NCBI GenBank assembly: GCA_016617855.1
Contig: JAECUM010092841.1
Location: 62,001 to 126,000, forward strand
Source of the DNA: Megalonaias nervosa
Taxonomy: Eukaryota; Mollusca; Bivalvia; Unionida; Unionidae
Length of the DNA stretch: 64,000 nt
Direction of reading: 5' to 3'
The notes under the pieces are model-generated. The model did not search any database, was not told the origin of the DNA, and worked only from the letters and a program-made list of their open reading frames with translations. Numbering within the stretch: the first letter of the stretch is position 1; every line of letters begins with the position of its first letter. The translations under genes were made by a program, and so were the position numbers. Shown here piece by piece: positions 1 to 13,972 of the stretch.

Positions 1-1
1 A

Positions 2-102
2 TTAGTCCTACAATGTAAGAGCCCTCCCCCCCCCCCATATTTGTTTTTGGGGTCGCCAAAAATTACAAATATCAGGGGAGGCGACTTACATTGTAGGACT
101 AA
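2..102. mobile_element. 101-bp hairpin MITE
   Basis: Perfect 18-bp terminal inverted repeat, TTAGTCCTACAATGTAAG at 2-19 and its complement at 85-102. The inner sequence also pairs (CATATTTG with CAAATAT, CCTCCCC with GGGGAGG), so the whole element can fold into one hairpin with loop near GGGGTCGCC. A C-tract at 26-36 sits in one arm. The window edge hides any target duplication on the left. Confidence 0.7.
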
Positions 103-404
103 GGCAGACTATAATTTACTTCATTGTCTCCAAAATGTTGTAATATTAATGATTTTTAAAATAATCCTAAGTAATGCTGGCCAAGTGATTTCCAGTTCTG
201 AATTTTACTGTTCTTGCATCATTATACAGAATTTTAAAGCCCCCAAAATTGATTGATCCATGGTTTATATATTATTTTAATACAAAAATAAATACACTAC
301 TGTTTTAATGCCTCTCATTTTTTAATATTCTCACTATCTTTCTTTGTTAGAAAATGAAAATGCAAAATACAGTTGTTCTATCTTGTCCACACCTATACTG
401 CTAT
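103..404. other. AT-rich stretch, no recognisable feature
   Basis: Nothing beyond AT-rich sequence; short reading frames here show no similarity I recognise. Confidence 0.5.
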
Positions 405-1268
405 ACTGCCAAACAACACAACAACAAACAAATCAAGTGGCCTGTCTAAACACCCAAACAACACAACAACAAACAAATTAAGTGGCCTGTCTAAAACCCT
501 AAACAACACAACAACAAACAAATCAAGTGGCCTGTCTAAAATCCAAACAACAACAAACAAATCAAGTGGCCTGTCTAAAACTCAAACAACACAACAACAA
601 ACAAATCAAGTGGCCTGTCTAAAACCCCAAACAACACAACCACAAACAAATCAAGTGGCCTGTCTAAAACCCAAACAACACAACAACAAACAAAATAAGC
701 GGCCTGTCTAAAACTCAAACAACACAACAACAAACAAATCAAGTGGCCTGTCTAAAACCCCAAACAACACAACCACAAACAAATCAAGTGGCCTGTCTAA
801 AACCCAAACAACACAACAACAAACAAAATAAGTGGCTTGTCTAAAACCCAAACAACACAACAACAAACAAATCAAGTAGCCTGTCTAAAACCTCCAAACA
901 ACACAACAACAAACAAATCAAGTGGCCTGTCTAAAACCCAAACAACACAACAACAAATCAAGTGGCTTGTCTAAAACCCAAACAACACAACAACAAACAA
1001 ATTAAGTGGCCTGTCTAAAACCCAAACAACACAACAACAAATCAAGTGGTTTGTCTAAAACCCAAACAACACAACAACAAACAAATCAAGTGGCCTGTCT
1101 AAAACCCAAACAACACAACAACAAACAAATCAAGTGGCCTGTCTAAAACCCTAAACAACACAACACACAAATCAAGTGGCCTGTCTAAAATCCAAACAAC
1201 ACAACAACAAACAAATCAAGAGGCCTAACAACACAGCAACAAACAAATCAAGTGGCCTGTCTAAAACC
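405..1268. repeat. 43-bp minisatellite, about 20 copies
   Basis: Tandem unit of about 43 bp built around AACAACACAACAACAAACAA followed by TCAAGTGGCCTGTCTAAAAC. The GGCCTGTCTAAA core recurs at about 438, 483, 528, 567, 611, 656, 701, 746, 789 and onward to 1253. Units differ by loss of short ACAA or CAA blocks. The short open frame through its first third is a by-product of the repeat. Confidence 0.92.
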
Positions 1269-1789
1269 CAGCACAGTGAGCAGGTCAGCTAATTTTATTA
1301 TTTTACTTTGCTAACCTGGAAACTTCAAATGCTTCCTTCACCATTTACACCTAAACCCCCCCCCCCCCCCACCGGTCTACTTTCACAGTCATACTAACTG
1401 CACTTATGATTGTGTACATTCATGCTCATTTTGTAAACAACCAGATTATTTATTGCAAAACTAATAAAAACTAACAGCATCATAATTCTGACTTCAGGCT
1501 CCACATTTGTTTAAGTCCCATCTACACTCAATTTACCTATGATAATCTGTTCTAATGTAAAAAATTTATAAAGTTTTAAAGGTTTATTACTCAATGTAAA
1601 AAGAATCTCAAATTTTAGCAAAATCAAAAACAATAGATTCAAAGTTATTGCATATACCAATTAGTACCTATTTCTTTTTTTAGTTTGATTTTTGGGAACC
1701 ATTTCCACATGTTGCTGGACATTACTAACATTATGTAACCACTATTACCAGACATTAGTTTGTAGCCCTTTCACTGAATATAGATATTG
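1269..1789. other. AT-rich stretch with a C-tract
   Basis: A run of C at about 1357-1370 is the only distinct element. No coding or repeat similarity seen. Confidence 0.45.
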
Positions 1790-2830
1790 TGCTGGCAAAT
1801 CATCTGAACCCTTCCCAGCCACCTAAGGAGTCAAGCATGGATGTGTGTCAGCAACAACACTCTTCAATATCATGTTCTCTGCCATGCTGACCAATGCTGT
1901 GTGTGACTATGATACTGGGATTTGTGGTAAGCTTTTCAATTTTAGGAGACTACAGGCAAAGCTAAAGTTACAGAAGTGACTGTTTGTGATCTCCTGTTTA
2001 CTGATGACTCTTTCCTGAATGCTAAATCTGAGTCTGACATGCAACAGAGTATGGAACATTTCTCTTCAGTCTGTGACACTTTTAGTTGCACACTCAGTTC
2101 AAGAAGGCTGGTGATGCTTCAGCCTTATGTTAAGCCTGTCCTTCGGCAGACTATGTGCCAATGTGTGGGAATGCAGAGGCATCAGTCTACAAACAAAACT
2201 TAAGGTTTACAAAGCCATTGTGTTGCTGATCCTGCTGTATGCTTGCGCAACCCAGATGGTGTACAGATGCAATGACATGAAGCTGAATCATTGTCACATG
2301 GGATGCCTGAGGAAACTGATGAAGATAAGATGGCAGGACAGGGTCCCAGACACTGAGATTCTCGTACAGGCAGGCATTCCAAGCATCCACACTCTGCTGA
2401 TGAAATCACAGTCAAATTGGAAGGCCACGTCATCAGTATGTTATAAGATTGACTACTGAAGAAGATCTATTACAAACAGAGGATGGAAAATGATCTCAGG
2501 GTGGTCAGAAGAACAGCACAGAGATTCACTCAAGTCATCTTTGATACACTTCAACATTGAACCCAGAGTCTTGGGAAGATGTCACATGGGATTGCTCCAC
2601 CTGGCAAAACCTCATCCATACTGGAGATACAGACTTTGAACAGTGGATTATTGCAGAGCAGTGTAAAATCTATTGATAAAGCAAATTCAATGGCATCTCC
2701 TATCAAGTGTGCCACAAACAGTTCAGATCACAAATTGACCTATCAGCCACTCATGTATTCACAGAAACCAAACCATTTACTGATGTCACCTTCGAACTCG
2801 AAGGACAAACAACAATATAGTGTTATTATT
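1790..2830 (+). mobile_element. Decayed non-LTR retrotransposon (LINE), reverse transcriptase C-terminal half
   Basis: Reading across frames shows the C-terminal part of a LINE reverse transcriptase. A GVK.GCV..TTLFN motif lies near 1828-1870, the catalytic motif C as LLFTDD near 1992-2010, RGISLQTKLKVYKAIVL near 2177-2225, and LRKLMKIRWQDRVPDTEIL near 2308-2365. Further on are a tail resembling WEDVTWD (about 2570) and a degraded C-terminal zinc-finger-like motif (CHKQFRSQI near 2710). Several frameshifts and an internal deletion near 2105-2130 make it non-functional. The 5' half (endonuclease) is absent. The family may be CR1/jockey-like; I cannot fix the clade. Confidence 0.8.
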
Positions 2831-3711
2831 GTGAAATAATAAAATTACTAAAACCAACAAAATATCCTGAAAACAGGACTCATGCCATAACATTTTTTCA
2901 TCTATACACAATTTGGTCTGTGTATATCAATGCTTCTGTTAGATGTATTTAAAATTTATCTTTATCCTGTGTATTCTACTATATACTGTTAGTGCTAAAT
3001 AACACATATAACCTTAAAAATGAAACTGGGGTCTGGTCAGATTCATGATTTAATTCAATACAGTATCATACATCAGTATTATACCTCCATATTCAGCTCT
3101 GTTAAGTTGGTTGACATGGCATTAGAATCTATTGCTTTATTACCACATACCCTGGCTTCATTGTTATATGCTAGCTTTTCCTCTATGCAACAGGCTGACT
3201 GCACCCACAGAATTTCTCTTCATTTCATTAATTGCTTTTGTGTATTTACAGCTGATATGCCATTTTATCAGTTTCTCTGAAAATGTGCACATGATTAACC
3301 AAACTTGTTTTGCCATTCTTCAAATTTACTAAGATTATTTTTTGTGTGGCTGCAATAGATTTTTTACATGTGTACTTTAGAAAATAAAATAATTCGTAGT
3401 AGAAAAATAGATATCTGTACAGATTCCATATTGAATATTCAGTAGCTTAACAGTAGAATAAAATGGCTGAAGAAGAGGAATCTCGAAGGCCCTAGGTAGG
3501 AACCAACTTGCCTCATAAATTATTTAGTAACCGATTTTTCCTGATCAGGTGTTGTTTATCAGCATGAATATGCTACTTTTCACGTTTGTAATTTCTTAAA
3601 ATGTTTTTCCAGCACTCTACACATAAAATTTGCATGACCAGAAGTAGCTTGCAAAAAGGAAAGGGAGAAAGAGAATTCAGGATTATTATTAACAAATGAA
3701 ACAATGACACT

Positions 3712-4320
3712 TTGTTTCATTTACAAATTTCAAGTGACAATGTAGAGTGTTCATTTTATGACATTTTATTAATTATAAAAAAATATATTTTTTTTAATAA
3801 TCCAATATTAAAAGTAATGGACTTATTGCTCTCCAAAGACCATTTTAGAATGGCATCACACCTGTTTAATCTGGGCCACATAAAGCCATTTTTTCCATCC
3901 AGCCAGACCTTTTTCAGTTGCAGAGTGTGCCTTTTTATGTCTCATTAACAAAAATGCTTGCTTATGTGTTTGATTTAATTTCTGTGATCATAAGCAGAAA
4001 TACATTGTGCCCAAACCTTTGGATACTCATTGTGTCCATTGATTAACACCATGCGGTGATGCATAAACAGCGATAAAGGAGACTTTGTTTTATTTGAACC
4101 TCTTGCAGCAGTGTACCCTTTTTCATTTCCTGTCCATGAACAGTTGCTTACGTACTTGATTTAATTTCAATATTTGTTATGCTCATTAGTGGCAATATAC
4201 CTGTACCCAAAGCTTATACTAAGTACCATGTAGCATATCATTGCTGAGTAACACAACGCGATGATGCATAAAGAATTCTATGTTTACTAGAAATGAACTA
4301 CTCACAGTAGTGTGTACTAG
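3712..4320. repeat. Diverged tandem repeat, unit about 185 bp, two to three copies
   Basis: Similar blocks recur, for example TTTGATTTAATTT at about 3968 and 4154 and GATGATGCATAAA-type sequence at about 4060 and 4259, each followed by a short stretch ending in a block like CAGCAGTGT or CAGTAGTGT. Strongly diverged; no ends found. Confidence 0.45.
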
Positions 4321-4608
4321 AATGGGATAATGCTTTCACATGCAGTTGAGTATATATAAAAAAGGGATTAACTTTTCCAACATGAACTGTCTTTGCAATT
4401 AATTACTGGGTATGGTATGGTCAATTTTGGTTACTGTAAATGACATGCTAATTTTTTTCAATTTAATATCCAATAAGTGACAATAATTAAAGTGGGATTG
4501 CATTCATTAAATCTGAGACTGTGATGTTCCCAAAAGTTTCAGAATGTTTCTGGTTGTTCAGTTATTAGTTTAATGACATTCATTTAATTTATTGTTCCAA
4601 ATAAAAGC

Positions 4609-4770
4609 AGGGGCCCCGAGTGGTCTAAAGTGCTCATTGTTACAGATCACTTCCATCTCACACCTCTGTCTGCGTGGGTTCTAGTCTTGGGTTTGGCTAA
4701 TGTGGGCACTTAAGAAAGCTTGCCAATAGCTTCCTGTGGGCTGGTGGTTCACTGCAAAGTTGCAGTGGAA
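4609..4770 (+). mobile_element. SINE family A copy, 3' truncated
   Basis: tRNA-like head with A-box-like GAGTGGTCTAAAGTGCTC and B-box-like GGGTTCTAGTC, then the body motif CCAATAGCTTCCTGTGGG. The same body occurs at 15396-15570, and in reverse at 8066-8260 and 35261-35474. Confidence 0.75.
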
Positions 4771-7162
4771 AAATGTATTTTCTAAAACAAAATTTCAATT
4801 TAGCTTTCTAATATAAAGTTCCAGATATTTCATGACAAAATGTAATTTTCAAGGATGTTTCCAGGATATTTTTGCTGAATTCAAATTCCAGTTGATTTGA
4901 GGACTGCCTTAAAATCAGGAGGGCAGGGGAACCCTGAATTAAAAGAAATATATATTTTAATGAGAGAGAAATACCAAGAAAAAGACACATTTTGATAAAG
5001 ACTGGGATTTTTTTGGTCCACTTACTATATTGGTCAGACTAAATTAATTGAAGAAGTTGTAAAATTTGTACTGATTTTTGAGAAAGTATATCAACTGTAC
5101 TAAAATTGCAAGCTCTGAATGGAGAAATTTTTCAACATTCTTGTCAAATCTAATGCATAGTAGTAACTTTAATACTGCATTACATTTCTCCACAAAAATA
5201 TTTCTGTATACAAACAATAAAGTTTGACAATAGATATACAATGATGAAAGACACTGCATGTATGTGTCAAGTTGATGTATAAGGCTTTCCATGGTATTAA
5301 TTCAAGTTCAAAGATGCAAACTATTCTGAAAATAATATGACTGGGATAAAATTATGTTGCTTTATAAAGACCTTTATAATTTACTTTAATTTTCTTATAT
5401 GAAAAGCTTTTTATTCCTTTTTATCTAAATATCGTATAGACTTAAAAAGGTCACAGCAAAAGAGACAAAAGTAATTTGATCCCTTAACAGTTGCAAAACA
5501 AAAACTTATACATGAAAATTACTTTTATTTTGTTTGTTCAGTACATTTATTTACATTAGGCTGTACATGATAATCAAAGTACACAAAGAATACTATGAAA
5601 ATATTATGTATCACAGTTTTTGTAAATATAACATCACAATTCTGCATCTTCAGAAAATTAACAATTTTTTATCAGAATGCTGTATTACAAGTTTTACACA
5701 TTATGGATAACTGTTACAATATGAAAATAAAAGCAAAATGTAAAATTAATCTTCTGTTGGTATCCAACATGTCCTACCTGTTCATTAATCAACAGGTTTC
5801 TTCAAGTTAAAATACTCGAAGAGAACAAGGCACAATATTAATGATGAAAACAAGATCAAAGGGAAATAACTCCAGAAAAGTTTTTGTACTGTGTACTTGC
5901 AATGAGCCATCAACAGTGTTTGAAAATGTTCAACTTTGGAATGTTTCAAGATTGCTAATCGGATTATGTCTGTCCAGTGCTAATATAATGATCAATGGGA
6001 TATAATTCCAGAAAAATGACAATTCTCGATTTCTATATATCTTTCATACTCAGTATGATAGAAAACATATGCTGGAGACAGATTATCATAATTTAAAAAT
6101 ACAAATGACAAGCAATTTGGTCACAAATTTTAAAACACATATCAAATGTAGAATTCTGCAAGGATATTACACACAATGTTAACATTCATTAGGATGCAGC
6201 AGTAAATATATGCATGGGTCAACTTTTAACATATGAGCTTTGAAAATCTTGCTGATGTAAATAAGAATGTAGACAGCAGTCTGACCACAATTATCTCAAC
6301 CCATAAAAATATAAATACAGATAGAAACAGAATGATTTGTTTTAACACATTAATGGTGATACAATTCTATAAGTAATAGCAAATGTACACAGAAAATGAG
6401 TTACAGAAATTGGTGTTCATTTTTTTACCTAACTTATAAATATTTAATTGAATCAATCATCATGAAAACAGTATATATACTGAAAAATCCCCTGAAATGC
6501 TATTATGATGGACAAAACCAGACATAGAGATAAAATATCATCAGAGAATGTCCAAGGCACTAAAAAGAACATACAAGTAGCAGGATAAATATTAAGGCAA
6601 ACATTTTAAAAGAGTTTTTTTTGCTATGGAGACACATAATGCTTTTTCAAGTTACTGTATTCAAATATATCTCAGGGCAACAATCAATGTGAACATTGCA
6701 TTGTTTTACAAAAAACGACTTTCATTCCTACAAAGTAATGTCACAATCCTTCAAGTTACGGTTTTTAAATATATTCCTTAGTCAATAATACACAATTGTA
6801 TTAAGACACATTGATCCTAAAGTAATTAAATTCAACCCATGTTGTAAAAGATGTAGTGTGATTTTTCTAGATTTCTTTCAGTTGATATATTTAAAAACAT
6901 TATGGGAAAAATATGCCATGAACTTTCCAAAAACACTGGATATATTAATGCTAAAATAATGTTATGAATGGACATCATGTGGACAAAACCATTGTTTAAA
7001 AAAAGTTTGTCATCTGACCATTTTTACAAGTATTCAAACTTTCAGAGAACAATATTACTGATATATAAGCATGAGATTTTATCATATCAATAAAGTTTCC
7101 ATAAAAATTTTAATGTCTAAGATTGCCTAAGAGAACTGCTTTTGAAACTGGATGTATGTGGA
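4771..7162. other. Region downstream of AK9, including its 3' UTR
   Basis: AT-rich, no coding similarity. Two loosely similar blocks carry GGGAAATAACTCCAGAAAAG (about 5860) and GGGATATAATTCCAGAAAAA (about 5998); they belong to the CATAACTC-type repeats described for 48310-49260. The proximal part, just below 7163, must be AK9 3' untranslated sequence, but its end is undecided. Confidence 0.45.
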
Positions 7163-7374
7163 TTATGAAATCCATGTTGGTGTTGGCTCAATTCCACGAA
7201 GCGCAAAGAAAGTATTCAATTTATCATCAAAGTCTTTAGGTCTTTCCTTGGGATCTTTGTACCGCACAGTCATGTTATCTCCAAGGTACTTAATCAGTTG
7301 ACAGGTTTCCTCAAATCGTTGGAGCTTTTGCTTGTACTTTTTCTTTACATAATCTGAACTCTTGGGGTTAAATG
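7163..7374 (-). CDS. AK9: AK9 last exon with stop codon
   Basis: Encodes FNPKSSDYVKKKYKQKLQRF, then a charged helical tail (KYLGDNMTVRYKDPKERPKD) ending in TPTWIS and TAA at 7163-7165. Acceptor TTTTTCAG. The 3' untranslated region runs to lower coordinates. A minus-strand ATTAAA at 7113-7108 and an AATAAA near 5524 are possible poly(A) signals, but the sequence does not decide between them. Confidence 0.92.
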
Positions 7375-9060
7375 CTGAAAAAATAGTAAGCAAAGTTGCA
7401 AGGAAAAGGAAATTGTTGAAGGTTGAAATATATTCTGCTATTTAATTATAAACTGATATAGTGCAGTTGAAATAATGAAGGAAAAGAGCGGAAGACAATT
7501 TTGTATGGAAATTAGGATTAAGAATATACCAATACCATCTGTACTTGTTTATAAGATGAGTCCAACTGCAAACTGCTCAGACCCATATCTGCTGGCATAT
7601 AATGTGCCAGCAGATCTAGGTCTGTGCAGTTTTTTAGGAGTAATCAGTAGAACAAATAACATGGACTATGATCTGCAGGCACATTATGCTATGGTAGATC
7701 AGGATCTTTGTTGTTTGCAGTTGGAGTTGACTTATAAGCAAGTATTTATGGTAGTTAGCAACCACAATTGTTCAAAAACTATGAATGTATAAAAAAAATT
7801 GTTGAAAAATGTTTGGATGTATAAAACATTGAGGGGTTTGAAGACTTTCGGGTACAAATGGTAATAAACTTTGTCCAATATCTTGATGACATTAGCCAAT
7901 TAACCAAGTATGAATCAGCCAATTAACCAAGTATGAATTAGCCAATTAACCAAATATGAATTAGCCAATTAACCAAGTATGATCAAAACTGGGTCTGAAA
8001 TACCATATCTCAAGTGATAAGGTTATTTTGGTTTTGTTGGATTTGACACATTTTTCAGTAAATGATATGCTATACATGACAGCCAGCATATTTTGGTGGA
8101 GGAAGACCCTGGGAAGAATTACAGAACTATGGGAAGATACTGGCAAACTTTCTCACATATCCACATTAGTCCAGCTGTATTTGAACCCATGCGGACAGAA
8201 GCGAGATGTGTGAGTAATCTGTATGGGCCAGTGCCTTGGACAACATGGCACTCAGGGCCCATTCAAGTGATAAGAAGCTCAGACAATTGGATGCAATACT
8301 GCCTCATGAATATGTCCATGTGTAAATCTTGCAAATAATGAAACTGATGGGATATCTTGATAATATAAACCTATTTACCAAGTTTGATGAAAATTTAATC
8401 AAAACACAGTCTCTAGTGAGGAAACAAGTTAGTTAATCAGATGCATGATTACCCCATTAATATGCAAGGATCTTTCTCATTACAGAATCTGGCTGAGATC
8501 TTCATAAATTAATCGTAGTTTAATCAAAACTGAGTCAGAAATATAGACTCCAAAGTGGTAAAATGTTCAGCCCATCTAACACAAGATCAGTTAAATGCAT
8601 GGATCTAAATTATTAATCAATTTATGCAAGCGTCCAAAGATATTAATCATATATGCCTATATTCCAGTTTTGATCAAAACTGGATCAGAAATACTGCCTC
8701 CAGAGTGGTGCTAGGCTCAGCCGTTCTGATACAGTAACACCTTATTAAATGCTTTTCAGGTACGGCCAATGTTGATGAAAGACTCTCACCTTTAAAACCA
8801 TCCATAATCAGAATAAACCACCTAATGACAGACATGTATATACTTTCTGGCCTACCAGCCATATTTGTCAAAATTAAAGTGATTTTAAAAGACACAGATC
8901 TAGCAACTACAGAAAAGGGACTTTAGAGGGAAATAAAAACAAAAGCATGGACACTGATATGCTAATATTACTCAAGAATATCATGTATTCAACATTTTTC
9001 AGTTCTTGAATACACAAAATAGCAAATAATAATAACAGTTTCCACTGACTTAATTATTAC

Positions 9061-9106
<46 letters not shown>

Positions 9107-12100
9107 GTTATTATAGTCATGTCTCAATAAAATACCATCCACAGTCACTTATAAGTCAACATATGGCCAAATGGGTGGTATCAAGTTCATCCAATCAGAT
9201 GCAAGATCACCTCATTAATATACATAAATCTGAATCATAGTAAAACTTGCTTATCATCTTGATAAAGTAAGCCTATTTACCATGTTTAATCACAATCAGA
9301 TCAGAAATACAGTCCCAGGAATGGCAACAAGTTCAGCCAATTAAATGCAAGATTATTCTTGCTCATTATTCAAGGTGGCTGAGATCTTGATGATATAAGC
9401 CTATATTCCAAGTTTGATAAAAAGTTTTATCAGCAAGATGGCCCCCAGAGTGGTAGTAAACAAAGCCATTCTGAAATAAGACGACCTCATTAGTATGAGT
9501 GATCTTGCTCATTAGCAGATTTGTCAGAGATCTTTATAATATAAGCTAATATACAATGTCTAATCAAAATTTATCAAAAATATGGCAGTGGTAACAAACT
9601 AGCCAATCAGATGCAAGACCACCTCAGTGGTACATTTGGATCTCACTCTGTATCCAACTCTTCTGAGATCTTAATGATACAAGCCCACATTACAAGTTTG
9701 ATCAAAATTGGATCAGAAAAAGTCTCCCGAGTAGGAATGTAAAGTCAGCTTATTAATGGGAAAGGGGATTTGGTTTTTATTAAGCTCTTCCAGGATCTTG
9801 ATGATAGAATTCCATACTAAAAGTTTTATCACTCTCAGATCAAAAATATGATCTCCAGAGTGGTAACAAGCAACTGTTGACAGACATATGATACACAATG
9901 GGTAATGGATGAAACACAACACGCATTAGATGAAGGGCCATACTTTTAGTGGAGCTAATAATGTTTATAAAATTCTCATACAGAGATAAACCTATGGTGT
10001 ATGTATTCTGTCCCACAATGGACAAGATTGTTTTTCATTTTTTTCTTGAATGATACTAATTTTTTATGAGATTCTGAAGTGATGCTATGAGCAAAGTCCA
10101 AAAAAGCCAAAAGCACATTTCTAAAATGGCTGTGCTAAATGTCTAGTGTCAGAGCATTACCTTTGAGATGATATGCCACGTAGAAGAGAGCTGATCGAGT
10201 GGCACTTAGGAAGGGATACTTGGGCTTGATGTTTCCGACAGCCGTTAATGCCTTGATGAGATTGGTGGCCACAGTCTGTTCCATATATCCAAGCATGGGC
10301 AGACCCAATAGGTTCAGACTCTCTTTTGGAGGAGGTAGCTTGTGAGGCAGTTTGAGGTCCCAGTATTTCTCTGGCAGTCTGAAAGAGATCACACAAACTT
10401 AATTATTTTATTGGTCACACCATTAATATTTTAGGGGATGAGAGCCTAGCATACGACAATACCACATAAAGTACTAAAAAACCATGCAACTAATTTACTC
10501 ACTAAAGACCTTAATGAACTCTTTCCACATTATTTGCAAACAGTGTCATGTGGAAGTATTGTTGATGAACATTGAGTGACTTCATGATTAATTATCATTC
10601 ATAAGACCACATCATGCTAACCTGCTATTCTTCCAACAGACTGGTGTGGTCTCATACAATATCTTCATGTGACTTCACTTTGACCAATCAAAATGAAAGA
10701 AAGTAATCACAGGTGGATAATTGAGGATTTCAGTATGTTAATAAATTATTTTGCACATAAGTGAGGATTTCAGCATGTTAATAATAATTTATGACTGCAA
10801 ATTGAGGTTTTTGTGCTAAGCAGTAGCAGTCAGTAAAATGGATATTTGCAACAGTAAAACTGCCATTACTTGTAATGTCCCCAAATCTTTCAAACAAGAC
10901 TACTATTTCCATTCAAAATATTTCAATAAATGTTGTCAAAAACTTCTACTCATTGTTATTTTGTCACAGACACAACCTGTCAAAATGATGTCAAAGTTTC
11001 CTACAGTATATTGTGAACTTTATTGCTACAAATTTTGATGCATGACCAGTCAGGAAGTATGTTACATTTGCTTTACTGCTACAAAGTTTGATGTATGACC
11101 AAGCAGGAAGTATGTTAAATTTGTTGATGTTTTAGAATGAACACTTTTTACTGCACAGATGCTGACATTGGATGTAATCAGATGTGAAGGAAGTCTTGAG
11201 ATAACAACCAATCTGACTCAATGATGACTTACTCTCACACTTGCCAAAACTCGTGATCAAAATGGGGATGGCTGAGATACAAAATGTGAATTTTACCACT
11301 GTACTGCCTAGACTATGTACATCTCCAGACAACTAAATTCCATGAAGACATTAGAGCTCTGTTTTATGATCAGATACACTGTTCTTTACAGCTATACACA
11401 CTGTTATGTTAATAAGGGTTTGTGCCAAAAAATGGTAGAAATTGTTTTAAATCCATAAGTTTCTGACAAAACTGATTGGTTATTAAAGACTGACAAATAA
11501 GTATTTTATTTTTTCATAAATTAAAATTATTTATTTCCATGCTTGCTAGTATTAATTTTGTTAGTACACCACTCCCTTGATAGCTCGCGCACAATGGGGT
11601 CCACAAACATAGACCGCGCTATAAGCGAGGGTGTGAGTTATTGAAGGACCTCCAAAAATTGGAAAAAATCACTTGGACATTGAGAAAACAGCGGGAGGGT
11701 GTGTGTGTCGGGGTTAGGGAACTTCGCTGTTTAATGACTGAATCCTCATTTTATATTCATGTCGATAATAATTTTTAATAACGCACTTTTTCTAATAAAG
11801 TTGTTCGTTATTCTGTTTAAATAACATTTTATTTTCAAAATGTCCAACATGTGAAAGTTCATTCCAACTGGTTTCAACAACCATTATGTTTACACAAAAA
11901 CATGTGTATTACGTCACTGGTTTTTGTTTTCTTGATGAATCTGGTTCCCGGAGTGGTATTGCATTGTATCCTACCAAACTGGGAGTGAAAAGAGCAGGGA
12001 ACTGGACTAACTGTTGATACACCACCAAACAAGATTCCTTTTGTTCAAAAAGCAAGAAAAATTTACGTGAGACAATTGTCTACGTTGAATCTCAATTTTT

Positions 12101-13900
12101 GTGCTGTTCAATTAGTACAGTATTGATATCGTGATTTCATTGGAAGTAATAATGAAACTTTTTATCATTCTTGAGGATATCTCAAAGTGCCAGTTCAAGA
12201 ATTCTCTGAAACTTGCTTGCCCACAATGATCTGTATCTGTGAAACCAAATTCTTTATTTTACAAATTATAGTATTCTTTTCGCTTGGTTGCCGTGCTATC
12301 TTTGATCACAGTTACCAATGAGTCGGTTAATTTAAGGTAGTTTATGTTACATACACAATAACATTTATAACAGTGTTCAATTGATCAAATGAAGTGAGTT
12401 CACCCGACATACGACTGGGGCAGCTAGATTTTAAGTTTGTAGGATTTTTGTGCCTTTTAACTTTTCTTTTATTTCATCTCCATTATTTGATTCAAAAGAC
12501 ATAATTAACGTGATAATACAAAGGAGGCCATCTTTTAAATCAGTGCAACAATGCAAGAAAATACTTCTGCAAGTCAGTTATCAAAACACGGTCGGTACCT
12601 AAATAGATTCTCAGAGACATGCTCGCGGACATAGCTGTTACGGTAGATTGACACATTTTACGTTGAATTACAAGAGGACACATTGCATTTATGATGATTA
12701 CACTTAAAAAGGGACTAGAAGATAGAACTAGAACACAAATTTCAATTGATAAAAAAATTATTTAATTTGTATTTACTTATTAAAGTACTGCCTCCACTCG
12801 GCGTAAGTGACATTTTCATTGATCGAAATTTCCTTACATATCGTTAATTGCGGTGTGCTAGGAATGTCACTTGGAAAGAAAATGTAAAAAAATTGTATGA
12901 CTTATTTATTTTTAAATTTGGTATTTCATAATGTTGATTAAAATTTCCAGGTCCTATCTACCGTTTTCGATGATAAAATGAGCGATATATAGAAGTTTTT
13001 GTAGCTAATTTTGATCGCGATTTCCATAAAGTTCATAAAATTGGGATCTATTTTTGGGGTAATTTCTGGTTTTAAAAAATGGGATCCATGCCTGACCCCG
13101 CGTTATAAGCAGGTTCGCGAGTTATCAGGGCGCGAGTTATCGAGGGAGTGGTGTACATGTATCTGGGAATTGAGGTAAAATTTTATGTGCAGACTCTATG
13201 AATTATCAATACACTGAAAACATACTGTCTCTGAACAACCAATCTTTTTCAAAATAGTGTTCAACCAAATCAGTTGGTTCCTGTCACATAAGTATCTGAA
13301 TGTTGAGATAACTGTATGCTTTTTTTTTCAAATAATTCTTTAATGGACTGACATTGTCAGATAATGAGGAAGAGTAAACAACTGAATTCTGGGTTGTGCC
13401 TACTGGAATTCAAATGTCATTCAAGTCATATTTTATGACATAAATAATGAAACATTGCATCTAAATAAATATATAAACTGTTTTTGTATGAAAGTATATT
13501 ATATGGTACATAAGCAGATGGTAAAGTATCATATATACCTACTTATAAGTGGAGCGCAACTTCAAACAACATAGACCCTAATCTGCCATTGCATAAAGTA
13601 TTGTATATACCCACTTATAAGTGGAACCCAACTTCAAACAGCATAGACCCTAATCTGTCATCACATAAAGGATTGTATATACCAACTTGAAAGTGGAGCC
13701 CAACTGCAAAAAACATAGACCCTGATGTTCCATCACATAATGCACAGCCAGATCAAGATTTATGTTGTTTGATCTACTCATTATTCCTAATTGCAAAGAC
13801 CCAGATATGTATTATACGATGGCAGATCTGGATTTGTGCAGTTTGCAGCTGAACTGGACTTCAAAGAATATATATGATTCATAATTACCATGTATGTATG

Positions 13901-13972
<72 letters not shown>

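Noticed and set aside
373..711. 112-codon open frame, Thr/Asn/Gln-rich
   Set aside because: It is the 43-bp minisatellite read in one frame; no codon constraint or start context.
7475..7792. 105-codon frame with similarity to the minus-strand frame at 18681-18875
   Set aside because: Similarity comes from the shared double-hairpin MITE; other copies have no matching frame.
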